Origin: JAUIIK01 sp041390865 | Lineage (GTDB): Bacteria; Chloroflexota; Chloroflexia; Thermomicrobiales; CFX8 | Assembly: GCA_041390865.1 (NCBI GenBank) | Contig: JAWKPC010000004.1 | Span: 186,001 to 250,000 of the forward strand | Direction: 5' to 3' | DNA length: 64,000 nt | Shown: piece after piece, positions 7,703 through 15,773 of the stretch | Layout: every line of letters starts with the position of its first letter | How positions within the stretch are numbered: the stretch's first letter is position 1 | Notes under the pieces: model-generated | What the model saw: only the letters and a program-made list of their open reading frames with translations | Told to the model about the DNA's origin: nothing | The model's database searches: none | Position numbers and translations under genes: made by a program

Positions 7703-10534
7703 ATGACATTCATCGATCAATTGCAGCCCACCGCGAATGCCGCGCCGGCAAGCGTCGAGAAGGTGCCTGCGACGACAGCCAGAAACCCGGCCAGCCCTGA
7801 CGCAGGCCGGGCGTCCCGCGTCCGAGACAGCCGGGGTTCCGAACCAGCCGGCAAGGAAGTGGCCGCACGCAAGCAACAAGGCATCGATCGATGGCTCGTT
7901 CGCGGGAGCATCGTCATGGCCGCTCTCGCGGTCCTGATGACGGTCGACGCACTCATTCGCAACCGCAGCGCGTTCGATTACCGGGTGATTCGGGCCGTTC
8001 AGGAGATCGAGGGACCGTACTTCCGACCGATTCTGCTCTTTGTCAGCGATCTGACCGGATCATTCTGGGCAATCACGCTCTGGGCGTCGCTGCTGCTGTA
8101 TCTCGCCGTCGCGCTGCGGTCCTGGCTCCCGGCGTTGACCGTCGCGCTGATCCCCCTGGGAGGCGTCGTCAACTGGGTCATCGGGCACATCGTCAACCGT
8201 CCGAAACCGGAGCCGGAACAACTCATCAGGTCAATGGGGCCGATCGATGCGACTGCATTCCCGAGCGGCCAGGTTGCCGGGGCGGTGATGTTCTACGGCG
8301 TCATCTTCCTGCTTGCGAGAAACATCCGCTTCGCGCCGCTCCGCGTCCCGATCCAGGCCGCAGCGGTCACCATCGTCCTGCTCGCCGGTCCGGCCAGAAT
8401 CTGGTTCGGCGTCCACTGGGTCTCCGACGTTGCGGCCGCTTACGCCCTCGGCTTCTCGATCCTCCTGGCGCTGGTCTTGTTCTATCGCCGCTTGACTACC
8501 GCGGCCGGGGATTTACCCTTCATCCATGCCGTTCCGATTCCGGTCGATGAATCGATCCCACGGGCGCACGCCCTCACGAGCACGATCCTGTTCCAGGACG
8601 ACGTCGTGACGAAGATCTACGCGCCGGGCTTCCTGCCGAGAGCCGTCTACTGGCTGTCGTTCCAGGCCGAGTTCCCTTATATCCGGAACAGGCTGGCGCT
8701 GGACGCCGCCGTCCTTCGCCGGAATCTCGCCGGCAAGCTGACCGAGTACTGGTTCGGCAGCAACCGGGTCGCGCGCGCCTACGGAGTTGTCGAGATCGAC
8801 GGCCGGCTCGGGCTTGCCAGCGAGCGCATCGAAACCGGCGGCGAGCAGGACAGCGACGCCGAACTGAGGTTTCTCTACGACCTCTGCAACCGGTTCGACG
8901 AGGCGGGGCTTCCGACCTGGCAGATCGATCCCCGGCAACCGCGCGGCAAGGACAACGTCCTCCACGGCGCTGACGGCCGGTTCTACATCGTCGACCTCGA
9001 ATCCGGCCTCGTCTCTCCGCTGGCGTCGCCGCGCGCCTGGTGGAGAGCGATCGAGCGCGCCGAGTTCCCGATGTTCGATACGGTCTACTTCGACATTACC
9101 CGCGACTACATCGAGCGATCCGCTCCCGACATGCGTGAGCGGATGGGCGACGCGTGGTACGCAGAGCTCGTCGCTCTGGTCGAGAGTGCCGACGAGGCCA
9201 ACGAGCGCTGGCACGCCGCCGAGCCCCGCATCTGGAGCCGGCTGCTGCGCTGGATCGAATCCGGGTTCGGCATCGGCCGGTACTTCCGGCGCGTTCGCCA
9301 TGCGACATCTTCGAACCGGGAGCGGGCCGAAGGGCTGCTCTATGCGATGGTCGACACCTGGGAATCGGAAGGCCGGATCAAGGAATTCGAAGCGGCCGAG
9401 ATTCGCCGGACGCTGTCCGAGCCGCAGATCCACAGGGTCATTCCCCACTTCGCCATTCACCTGACGATCGGAATCGCGATGCGCTTCCCGGTCGGCAGCA
9501 TCCTCCGGGCGACCTACACGATACTCAATCTTCTGGCGGCAACGATCAGCCTCCTTGCCCGTAAGATCGACCGGGCCGAATGGCGCCGCCGTTTCTCGAT
9601 CCACTCACCTCTGGTGATCATCGTCGCCGCGATGCCGGGAATCGGCACCTTCGCCTACCTCCTCTCCGGGCCGATCCGCTCCCACCACATGCTGTTGCGG
9701 ATGGCCGCCGATACGATGCTCCTGAAGGTGCCATGGCGTCTCTACGAAAGAATCGGCTGGCGGTCGCTGGTGGCGCGGCCAGAAGGCTGGGCAAGTGCGA
9801 CCGCTCCTTCGACGCCATCGATGTCGTTCGGGGTGCGAACGCGCAAGCTCGCCCTGGCCCTATCGGTGATCGGCGGGGTGCTCGTGATCAGCCACCTGCT
9901 GCTCGAACTCATGATTCACGTCTTCGAGCCGAAGGCACGCTGGATCGCCGACCTGGCCGCAGCTCTCGGAGTCGACACGCCTGACACCGTTCCCAGCTGG
10001 TACGCCCTCCTGCTGCTGGGCGCGGCCGGTTGCCTGTCGATCTTCATCGCGATCATGCTCTGGACGCGCAATCGCCGGGCGATTGTCCACTGGGGAGCCC
10101 TGGCGCTGATCGCGCTCGGGCTGTCCTTCGAGGAGCATGTGACCTACCAACCGTCGGCAGCGAAGGTGGTGCGGATGCTGGTTTCCGGCGATACCGGGTT
10201 CTCGGATTGGCCGCTGACCCTGCTCTGGATACCCGGAATCGCCGTCGCCACGATCCTGGGATACCACTTCGTCGTGGCCTTGCCCATGCAGCTTCGAGGA
10301 CTGATCATCATCGGCATCTTGATGTTCGTGGGCGGCGCGGCCGGCCTCGAAACAGTAGGAGACATCTATGGCTGGATCTTCAACGACGGCGACATGAAGT
10401 ACAAACTGATCACGTCGGCGGAAGAACTGGCCGAGATATTCGGGACCATTCTCGTTTTCTACGTCCTGCTCGAGTATGCCCGATCGAGCATCGGGGCCAA
10501 TCGCTCCCGACCGGCTGCGGAGGTGCCGCGATGA
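7703..10534 (+). CDS. PAP2 phosphatase / kinase-like / membrane-domain fusion protein
   Basis: A 943-residue multidomain membrane protein; start ATG 7703 chosen for GGGGGA seven bases upstream. After a Pro/Ala-rich cytoplasmic tail come about six membrane helices with PAP2 (lipid phosphatase) motifs: VNRPKPEP, FPSGQVAGAV and ARIWFGVHWVSD. The middle (about residues 280-470) is soluble and looks like a divergent protein-kinase fold. It has a strand VVTKIYAPGF with a candidate ATP lysine, then RGKDNVLHGADGRFYIVDLE resembling a catalytic loop plus metal-binding acid. More helices follow, then a C-terminal domain (about 710-930) with SFEEHVTYQ, GLETVGDIYG and SAEELAEIFG. The downstream gene encodes a paralogue of that last domain and overlaps by 4 bases. 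PAP2 motif 2 has Gln in place of the usual His. Role in lipid or cell-wall metabolism is inferred. Confidence 0.75.
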   Translation: MTFIDQLQPTANAAPASVEKVPATTARNPASPDAGRASRVRDSRGSEPAGKEVAARKQQGIDRWLVRGSIVMAALAVLMTVDALIRNRSAFDYRVIRAVQEIEGPYFRPILLFVSDLTGSFWAITLWASLLLYLAVALRSWLPALTVALIPLGGVVNWVIGHIVNRPKPEPEQLIRSMGPIDATAFPSGQVAGAVMFYGVIFLLARNIRFAPLRVPIQAAAVTIVLLAGPARIWFGVHWVSDVAAAYALGFSILLALVLFYRRLTTAAGDLPFIHAVPIPVDESIPRAHALTSTILFQDDVVTKIYAPGFLPRAVYWLSFQAEFPYIRNRLALDAAVLRRNLAGKLTEYWFGSNRVARAYGVVEIDGRLGLASERIETGGEQDSDAELRFLYDLCNRFDEAGLPTWQIDPRQPRGKDNVLHGADGRFYIVDLESGLVSPLASPRAWWRAIERAEFPMFDTVYFDITRDYIERSAPDMRERMGDAWYAELVALVESADEANERWHAAEPRIWSRLLRWIESGFGIGRYFRRVRHATSSNRERAEGLLYAMVDTWESEGRIKEFEAAEIRRTLSEPQIHRVIPHFAIHLTIGIAMRFPVGSILRATYTILNLLAATISLLARKIDRAEWRRRFSIHSPLVIIVAAMPGIGTFAYLLSGPIRSHHMLLRMAADTMLLKVPWRLYERIGWRSLVARPEGWASATAPSTPSMSFGVRTRKLALALSVIGGVLVISHLLLELMIHVFEPKARWIADLAAALGVDTPDTVPSWYALLLLGAAGCLSIFIAIMLWTRNRRAIVHWGALALIALGLSFEEHVTYQPSAAKVVRMLVSGDTGFSDWPLTLLWIPGIAVATILGYHFVVALPMQLRGLIIIGILMFVGGAAGLETVGDIYGWIFNDGDMKYKLITSAEELAEIFGTILVFYVLLEYARSSIGANRSRPAAEVPR

Positions 10535-11364
10535 TTGCCGCAAGCGGACGACCTACAGCCCCGAACACCGGCATCGATGTCGCGTCGAGCAGTCGGCGAA
10601 ACGATTCCTCCATCTCCGTCCACCGATCGCTGCTGATTCGAATACTCGGTGCCCTGGCGCTGCTCTTCCTCGTCACCGACCTGGCGGTCCAGACGATCGA
10701 CGCCGAGTGGCACCCGGACGCGTTCATCTGGCCGCACATCGTTCGGTTCGTCGACCTGAACCGCGAAGTCTCGCTGCCGACCTGGTTCTCGGTGAGCATG
10801 CTGAGCAGCGCGGCCCTCCTGGCCGGGATCATCGCAACCGCCGCCTGGTCTGCCGGCGACCGCTACCGGCGACACTGGGCCGCACTGGCGATACTCTTTG
10901 CCGGCTTCTCAATTGACGAGGGCGCGCAGATCCATGATTCCCAGGGGAGCACGCCGCTGCGGGAGATCGTCGGGACGGACGGGCTCTTTTACTACGCCTG
11001 GGTGATTCCAGCAGGTATCTCCGCCCTCATCGCGGCGATAGTATTTGCCAGATTCATTCTGGCGCTACCTCCCACAACCAGAAGGCTCTTCATCCTCTCA
11101 GCAGTGACGTTCGTGGTCGGAGCGATCGGCTTCGAAATGGTCAGCGGCTGGTTTACCGAGAACTATCCGGATGCCCAGCTCGGCTACGCGACGCTGACGT
11201 CGCTCGAGGAGTTCTTCGAGATGTCCGGCGCCATTCTCCTGATCGCCGGCTTGCTCGACTACGCGAGTCAACGGCTCGGGCAGACCATCCTGATCTGGAC
11301 GACAGAGCCGTCTGACCGTACTCGCCCAACCGCTCCCGGCATGTCCCCTGAACGCGGCGGCTGA
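10531..11364 (+). CDS. Membrane protein paralogous to the C-terminal domain of the upstream fusion
   Basis: A 277-residue protein with about six membrane helices after a 30-residue soluble tail. Its ATG overlaps the upstream TGA (ATGA), so the two are translationally coupled. It aligns with the end of the upstream protein: GFSIDEGAQIHD with LSFEEHVTYQ, VVGAIGFEMVSG with VGGAAGLETVGD, and TSLEEFFEMSGAILLIAGLL with the SAEELAEIFG segment. The conserved acids and histidine at helix ends could form a metal site. I know this pattern only as uncharacterised bacterial membrane proteins. No enzyme family can be named. Confidence 0.75.
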   Translation: MIAASGRPTAPNTGIDVASSSRRNDSSISVHRSLLIRILGALALLFLVTDLAVQTIDAEWHPDAFIWPHIVRFVDLNREVSLPTWFSVSMLSSAALLAGIIATAAWSAGDRYRRHWAALAILFAGFSIDEGAQIHDSQGSTPLREIVGTDGLFYYAWVIPAGISALIAAIVFARFILALPPTTRRLFILSAVTFVVGAIGFEMVSGWFTENYPDAQLGYATLTSLEEFFEMSGAILLIAGLLDYASQRLGQTILIWTTEPSDRTRPTAPGMSPERGG

Positions 11365-11434
11365 GAGCCCCGGTGGCGGATATCCCGCAGTCTCCCCTTC
11401 CTGTGATGGTCGCACGGCACGCAGACGGGGCGCG

Positions 11435-11975
11435 ATGCAGGGTCCGGAACGCAAGAAAAACGGCGCGCCCGCGAAGGCAATGATCGTCGAGGGGCTCCGG
11501 AAGAGCTACGGACAGATCGATGCCGGCAGCGAGATCGATTGTTCGGTGGCCGGAGGCGAGATATTCGGCCTGCTCGGACACAACGTCGCCGGCAAGACGA
11601 CGACGATCCGCGTGCTCACCGGTGGAGAAGAAGGCATCGAGGCGATTATGCTCATCGCTTCGCATCCGGACATCACCGTTGCCAGGGCGCTGCTGGGCGT
11701 CATCTACATCGCCGTCAGTGTGCCGATCCTGCTGATGGCCGGCCAGTTCAACGCCTGGGCCGGGGCCTATCTGCTGCCGGTCATCGCCCCGGCGTTCGTG
11801 TGGTATCCCGCTTCCGGACGCCGTCGATCCGATTCTGTTCTTCCATCCTGTCGGTCAGGCGATTCGGCTGATGGTCAACGGGGTGAACGGCGAGCAGCTG
11901 TTCTCGAATCCTCCTCTCTGGCTCGTCATCCTGGCCCGGGGTCGCCAGGTACGGACTCCTCAGATAGCGTCTCTC
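11435..11975 (+). pseudogene. ABC transporter remnant: ATPase start joined to permease end
   Basis: The first ~60 residues are the start of an ABC ATPase (MIVEGLRKSYGQIDAG, then Walker A GHNVAGKTTTIRVLTGG). Walker A reads HNVAGKTTT instead of the usual PNGAGKTTT. The frame then jumps into hydrophobic sequence (YIAVSVPILLMAGQFNAWAG) typical of an ABC-2 permease. After a frameshift near 11806 it continues with DAVDPILFFHPVGQAIRLM. Signature motif, Walker B and most of the permease are gone. This looks like a large internal deletion that fused an ATPase gene to its downstream permease gene, followed by decay. Confidence 0.65.
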
Positions 11976-12074
11976 CCGCCAGAACGCATAGCGAGCCATA
12001 GGCTGCAATTGCCCGGCTCCGTGCTACCGTGTCACCCATGACATCGACCTGCAGAAACCCGAAGGGAACGACAC

Positions 12075-12953
12075 ATGCCACTCGTTATCGGAGCAGTCGC
12101 TCCACATGGATTCCCGATCATCCCGGAGCTCAGCGAAGACGCCGACGGGGCACTGGCGACGCGCGAAGCGATGCTGACGATGGGGCAGCGCTTCAAAGAC
12201 GCCGATCTCGACGCGATCTTCATCACCGGCCCGCACGGCATACGGGTCAACGGCGCGATCTCGCTCGCCGACGTGGCCAGCGCAGCCGGGACGCTGCGCT
12301 GGGGAGACGAGCAGGTCGAGATGAATTTCCCGGTCGACCTCGAACTGACGGACGCGATCTACGAAGCGGCGACAGCGAGAGACATCCCGGTCGCCGGCGT
12401 CGGCTATGGCGGCTCGAATCGCAACCAGAGCGTCCTGCCGGCCGACTGGGGCATCATGACCCCGCTCTGGTTCGCCGGCCATGACACGAACGTCGTCGGC
12501 GGCGGCTATGTCCTGGCCGGATTGCTCGGCGGCGTGCCGGATGAGCCGACCGGCCCGGCGGCGATCATCGCCAATCCGTCGCGGATGATCCCGCGTTCGC
12601 ACAACGTCGAGTTCGGGAAGGTCGTCGCCGAGGTCGCCCAGGCCAGCGACAAGCGCGTCGGCTTCATCGCCAGCTGCGACTGGGCCCACCGGCACGACCC
12701 GGACGGACCGAACGGGTTCCACGAGGACGCGCCGAAGATGGACGCCGAGGTCAGCGAAGCGATCAAACGAAACGACATTCTCAGCCTGATCGACCTCGAC
12801 GACGAATACATCGGGAATGCGGCGATCGACGGGTTGTGGCAATTGCTGATGCTCGGCGGCGCGCAGCAGGTCGTCCCGATGGACGTCGACTTCCTCAGCT
12901 ACGAGGCTCCCACCTACTATGGGATGATCGTCGCGACATTCAGCCCATCGTAG
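12075..12953 (+). CDS. LigB-type class III extradiol dioxygenase family protein
   Basis: A complete 292-residue protein of the LigB/MEMO superfamily, which includes protocatechuate 4,5-dioxygenase catalytic subunits. Candidate iron ligands are the early histidine in VAPHGFP and H in ITGPHGIR; a further active-site His lies in CDWAHRHD. Members use Fe(II) and O2 to open catechol-type rings, but the superfamily also includes non-oxygenase proteins. ATG 12075 follows GAAGGGAACG. It has its own downstream hairpin and appears monocistronic. The substrate cannot be inferred; no other aromatic degradation gene is adjacent. Confidence 0.82.
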   Translation: MPLVIGAVAPHGFPIIPELSEDADGALATREAMLTMGQRFKDADLDAIFITGPHGIRVNGAISLADVASAAGTLRWGDEQVEMNFPVDLELTDAIYEAATARDIPVAGVGYGGSNRNQSVLPADWGIMTPLWFAGHDTNVVGGGYVLAGLLGGVPDEPTGPAAIIANPSRMIPRSHNVEFGKVVAEVAQASDKRVGFIASCDWAHRHDPDGPNGFHEDAPKMDAEVSEAIKRNDILSLIDLDDEYIGNAAIDGLWQLLMLGGAQQVVPMDVDFLSYEAPTYYGMIVATFSPS

Positions 12954-13020
12954 GGAGACTGGCCGCTCACCGGCGGGGCTCCTCCCCATCTGGTAAACGG
13001 CACCTACCCTGAGAGCGGCA

Positions 13021-13057
13021 GCAGACGAGCCTGGTTTCTACAATCGGGCTCGTCTGC
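13021..13057 (+). terminator. Long-stem hairpin after the LigB-type gene
   Basis: GCAGACGAGCC (13021-13031) pairs perfectly with GGCTCGTCTGC (13047-13057) around a 15-base loop. It lies 68 bases after the stop at 12953. Confidence 0.6.
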
Positions 13058-13104
13058 GGATTCGGACGGCACGCTTCAGGAACACCACAGCACCCGAACG
13101 CGCC

Positions 13105-13212
13105 ATGCCAACCACGGATGTTGCCGTCGACCGGCCGTTCATCTTCGCGATCGTCGACCGCGAAACCAGTGAGATCCTCTTCCCGGGCAGGGTTGCCGAC
13201 CTGACGAGCTGA
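13105..13212 (+). pseudogene. Serpin C-terminal remnant
   Basis: The frame ends VDRPFIFAIVDRETSEILFP followed by GRVADL and a TGA. This matches the serpin signature (F-x-A-D-R-P-F-x-F-x-I ... ILFMGRV) found at the extreme C-terminus after the reactive-centre loop. Only about 35 residues remain and upstream sequence has no serpin body. It is a deletion remnant of a protease-inhibitor gene, preceded by the hairpin at 13021. Confidence 0.7.
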
Positions 13213-13234
13213 CTCACGGGAGCGGTCAGGCAGG

Positions 13235-13996
13235 TCAGCTGCGACTTACGATCTCGATCATGATCTCCGACAGCTTCTCCGGCTCGGACAGCATCGGCCA
13301 GTGGCCGGTCTCGAGCTCGTAGAATGTCCAGTCGGGCGCCGAGATCGGTTCCAGCATCGGCTCGCCGGACGCGATCCCGGATTTGAGCCACTCGACCGAG
13401 AAATCGCCCAGGCTGCACGCGACCAGTGAACGGGTATATTCGCCGTCGAATTCGTGCGCCAGCGACAGCGGCTGGCGGTAGGTTCCGATCGGCTGCGGCG
13501 TACCCCGCCTGGTCATGAGATCGAGCGCCGCGTCGTCCAACCCGGCGATACTGGCGATATTGCCGAGATCCTCGATCGATGGGAACGGGAGCTTCCAGCC
13601 ATCACCGTACTCGTTTGCAACCTGCTCGGTCGCCGCGCGCCCCTCGTCGCCGAACAGATTGAAGAGCGCCATACCGTCGCTCAGCGGCGCGCAATCCACG
13701 TAGACCAGCCCTGCCAACCGGTCCGGAGCCCGATCCGCAACACCCTCGACGACGATACCCGAGTAGCTGTGCCCGACGAGGACGACGTCGTCGAGGCCCT
13801 CATAGCTCAACACGTTGATTATGTCGGTGATGTGCGTATCGAGGTCGACGTCCGGGCCGCCCAGGTGCACCCGCTCGCCGAGCCCGGTGAGGGTCGGCGT
13901 GTAGACGTCGTATCCCTCCGCCCTCAGGCGCGCAGCAACATCCCGCCAGATCCAGCCGCCCGTCCATGCCCCGTGCACGAATACGATAGTCGCCAA
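13235..13996 (-). CDS. Alpha/beta-fold hydrolase (esterase-like)
   Basis: A 253-residue cytoplasmic alpha/beta hydrolase. The oxyanion strand is VFVHGAWTGGW, the nucleophile elbow is GHSYSG, and the catalytic histidine is in GHWPMLSEP near the C-terminus. The family includes plant methyl-salicylate-type esterases and many bacterial esterases of unknown substrate. I place the start at TTG 13996: CAGGAGAGAG lies just upstream and the protein then opens ATIVFVHG as normal for the fold. It reads convergently toward the serpin remnant, with only 22 bases between. Confidence 0.85.
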   Translation of the reverse strand: MATIVFVHGAWTGGWIWRDVAARLRAEGYDVYTPTLTGLGERVHLGGPDVDLDTHITDIINVLSYEGLDDVVLVGHSYSGIVVEGVADRAPDRLAGLVYVDCAPLSDGMALFNLFGDEGRAATEQVANEYGDGWKLPFPSIEDLGNIASIAGLDDAALDLMTRRGTPQPIGTYRQPLSLAHEFDGEYTRSLVACSLGDFSVEWLKSGIASGEPMLEPISAPDWTFYELETGHWPMLSEPEKLSEIMIEIVSRS

Positions 13997-14421
13997 TGCT
14001 CTCTCCTGTTCATCTCCCGCGCCATTGCGGGAGCAACGAGTCATCATTGACCGCGAGCCGCGCCCGGAGACACGCGTTATTCCACTCTGGGGAGTCCAGC
14101 CGGCTCGATGCGATCATATGTTCTTATTCTAGTTCGGCAAGGAAGCCGGGTCTAGCCTCAAAGTCTTTGGCCGACCGTATGTTGAACTGCGATGGAACTG
14201 TGGGGACTAATGGCCACATAGGAGCGTGATTCATCACGACCACGGCGACCTGCCGTCTACGTATGCGGACTGAAACTGCCGGGCATGGTGAACCACGCCT
14301 CTGCCGGTACCATGCTGATCACCAGGAAAGAGTAGAAACCGGATCCCATCACCGCAAACGCAGATCCTTCATGGCAAGCACGTCCCATACTCGCCGTCTG
14401 CACTCGCGCGCCGGCAACGCA
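13997..14421. other. 425-base intergenic region
   Basis: Between the hydrolase start and the P450 end I find no coding signal. It holds A/T-richer sequence around 14110-14140 and the palindrome at 14225-14238. It contains the hydrolase promoter, which I cannot place precisely. Confidence 0.5.
14225..14238. promoter_or_regulatory. Palindrome related to the 2177/2241 sites
   Basis: CGTGATTCATCACG has perfect 6-bp arms around TC and shares its core with the copies at 2177 and 2241. It is 229 bases upstream of the hydrolase TTG, farther than a typical operator, which favours a dispersed repeat family. Confidence 0.4.
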
Positions 14422-15622
14422 TTAGTAGACCAGCCGGAGCCCCTTCAGGCCGCGGAGGATCGGGTTGTGCCGCCATTGGATGTCGTCGTCGGCCAGTTCG
14501 AGGGTCGGGTAGCGGTTGATGAGTGTCCCGATCGCGATCTGCCCCTGAGCGCGGGCAAGTGGAGCGCCGAGGCAGAAATGGATGCCGTGGCCGAATCCGA
14601 TATGCCGGTTGGGCCGCCGGCCGATGTCGAGACGGTCGGGGTCCGGGAACTGTTCCGGGTCACGATTCGCCCCGCCCAACACGAACTCGATATGGTCGCC
14701 CGCCTCGATCCGGTGGCCATCGATCTCGAGCGGTTCGGCCGCAAAGCGGGTCGTGAGCTGCACCGGCCCCTCATAGCGGAGCAGTTCCTCGATCGCCGTC
14801 CGCATCATGCCGGGGTTCTCCCGCAGGCGCTCCAGCTCAGCCGGATGGCGCAGGAGATTCAGGATGCCGTTGCCGATCAGATTCGTCGTTGTCTCGTTGC
14901 CGGCGAATAGCAGCAGAAAGACCGTTGAGATCATCTCCTGCTCGGTCAACCGGTTGCCTTCTTCCTCAGCCTGGATCAGACCGGTAAGCAGGTCGTCTTG
15001 CGGATTATCGCGCCGCTCCCGAACCAGATTGCGAAGGTAGCCGGAAAGCTCGATCGCGGCCTGATTAGCGCGGTTTCGGACATCTTCGTCCGGCTGCCAG
15101 CTCCCGAGCCATTCGCCGTACTCGTTCGCCCAGTGGGTGAACTTTGCCTGATCCGAGGTCGGAACCCCAACCAGCTCGGCGATCGCCAGACCCGGAAGGG
15201 GATTCGCGAGGACGTCGATCAGATCACGGCTCGCCTCGCCCGATGGGCTCGAGCAGTTGATCGACGAGCTCGACGATATGCTCCCGCAGCCCTTCGATGC
15301 GCCGGGCAGAGAACGCTTGCGCGACGAGGCTGCGGAGACGGGTGTGGGCATCCGGATCGAGGAAGAGGATCATGTCGCGGTTCACGTCGATCAACGCCTG
15401 GTACCCGGCGCGCTCCTCTTCCGGCAGCCCCTCGAACTGCCCTCGGACGGCAGACATCCGTTTGTCGGGCAAGACTGCGGCGACGTCCCGGTATCGGCTG
15501 AGCGTCCAGGTCTTGCCGCCGTTGTGGAATATCGGCGCGTCCTCCCGGAGGCGATGGTAGTAGGGGTAGGGATTCGGCATCGCTTCCGGAGTCCAGAACT
15601 CGTAGCCGGTCATGGTCGACAT
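14422..15622 (-). pseudogene. Cytochrome P450 with one frameshift
   Basis: Two frames join into one ~400-residue soluble bacterial P450. The N-terminal part (15622 down to about 15240) opens MSTMTGYEFWTPEAMPNPYP. The rest holds the I-helix oxygen-binding motif FAGNETTT, the EELLRY form of ExxR, and the haem-ligand loop FGHGIHFCLGAPLARAQ with its cysteine. One base appears missing near 15230-15245, at a GGGCGAGGCGAGCC run; both flanks align to the family without loss. It may be intact in life. A P450 needs a redox partner; the nearest ferredoxin gene is 28 kb away at 43380. Start ATG 15622 follows GAGGATCTCCCC. Substrate unknown. Confidence 0.82.
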
Positions 15623-15773
15623 GGGGAGATCCTCTGCTGCATGGTCTATTGGTCCGGTGATCTGCCGACAGTGTAATACATGCGCCACTCGTTCAAGAAC
15701 TCCAGGCATGAACAAACGAAACGCCCGGCCCTCTCGCTGGAGGGCGGGGCGTTTCCGTCTTCAATCGCAGGTT

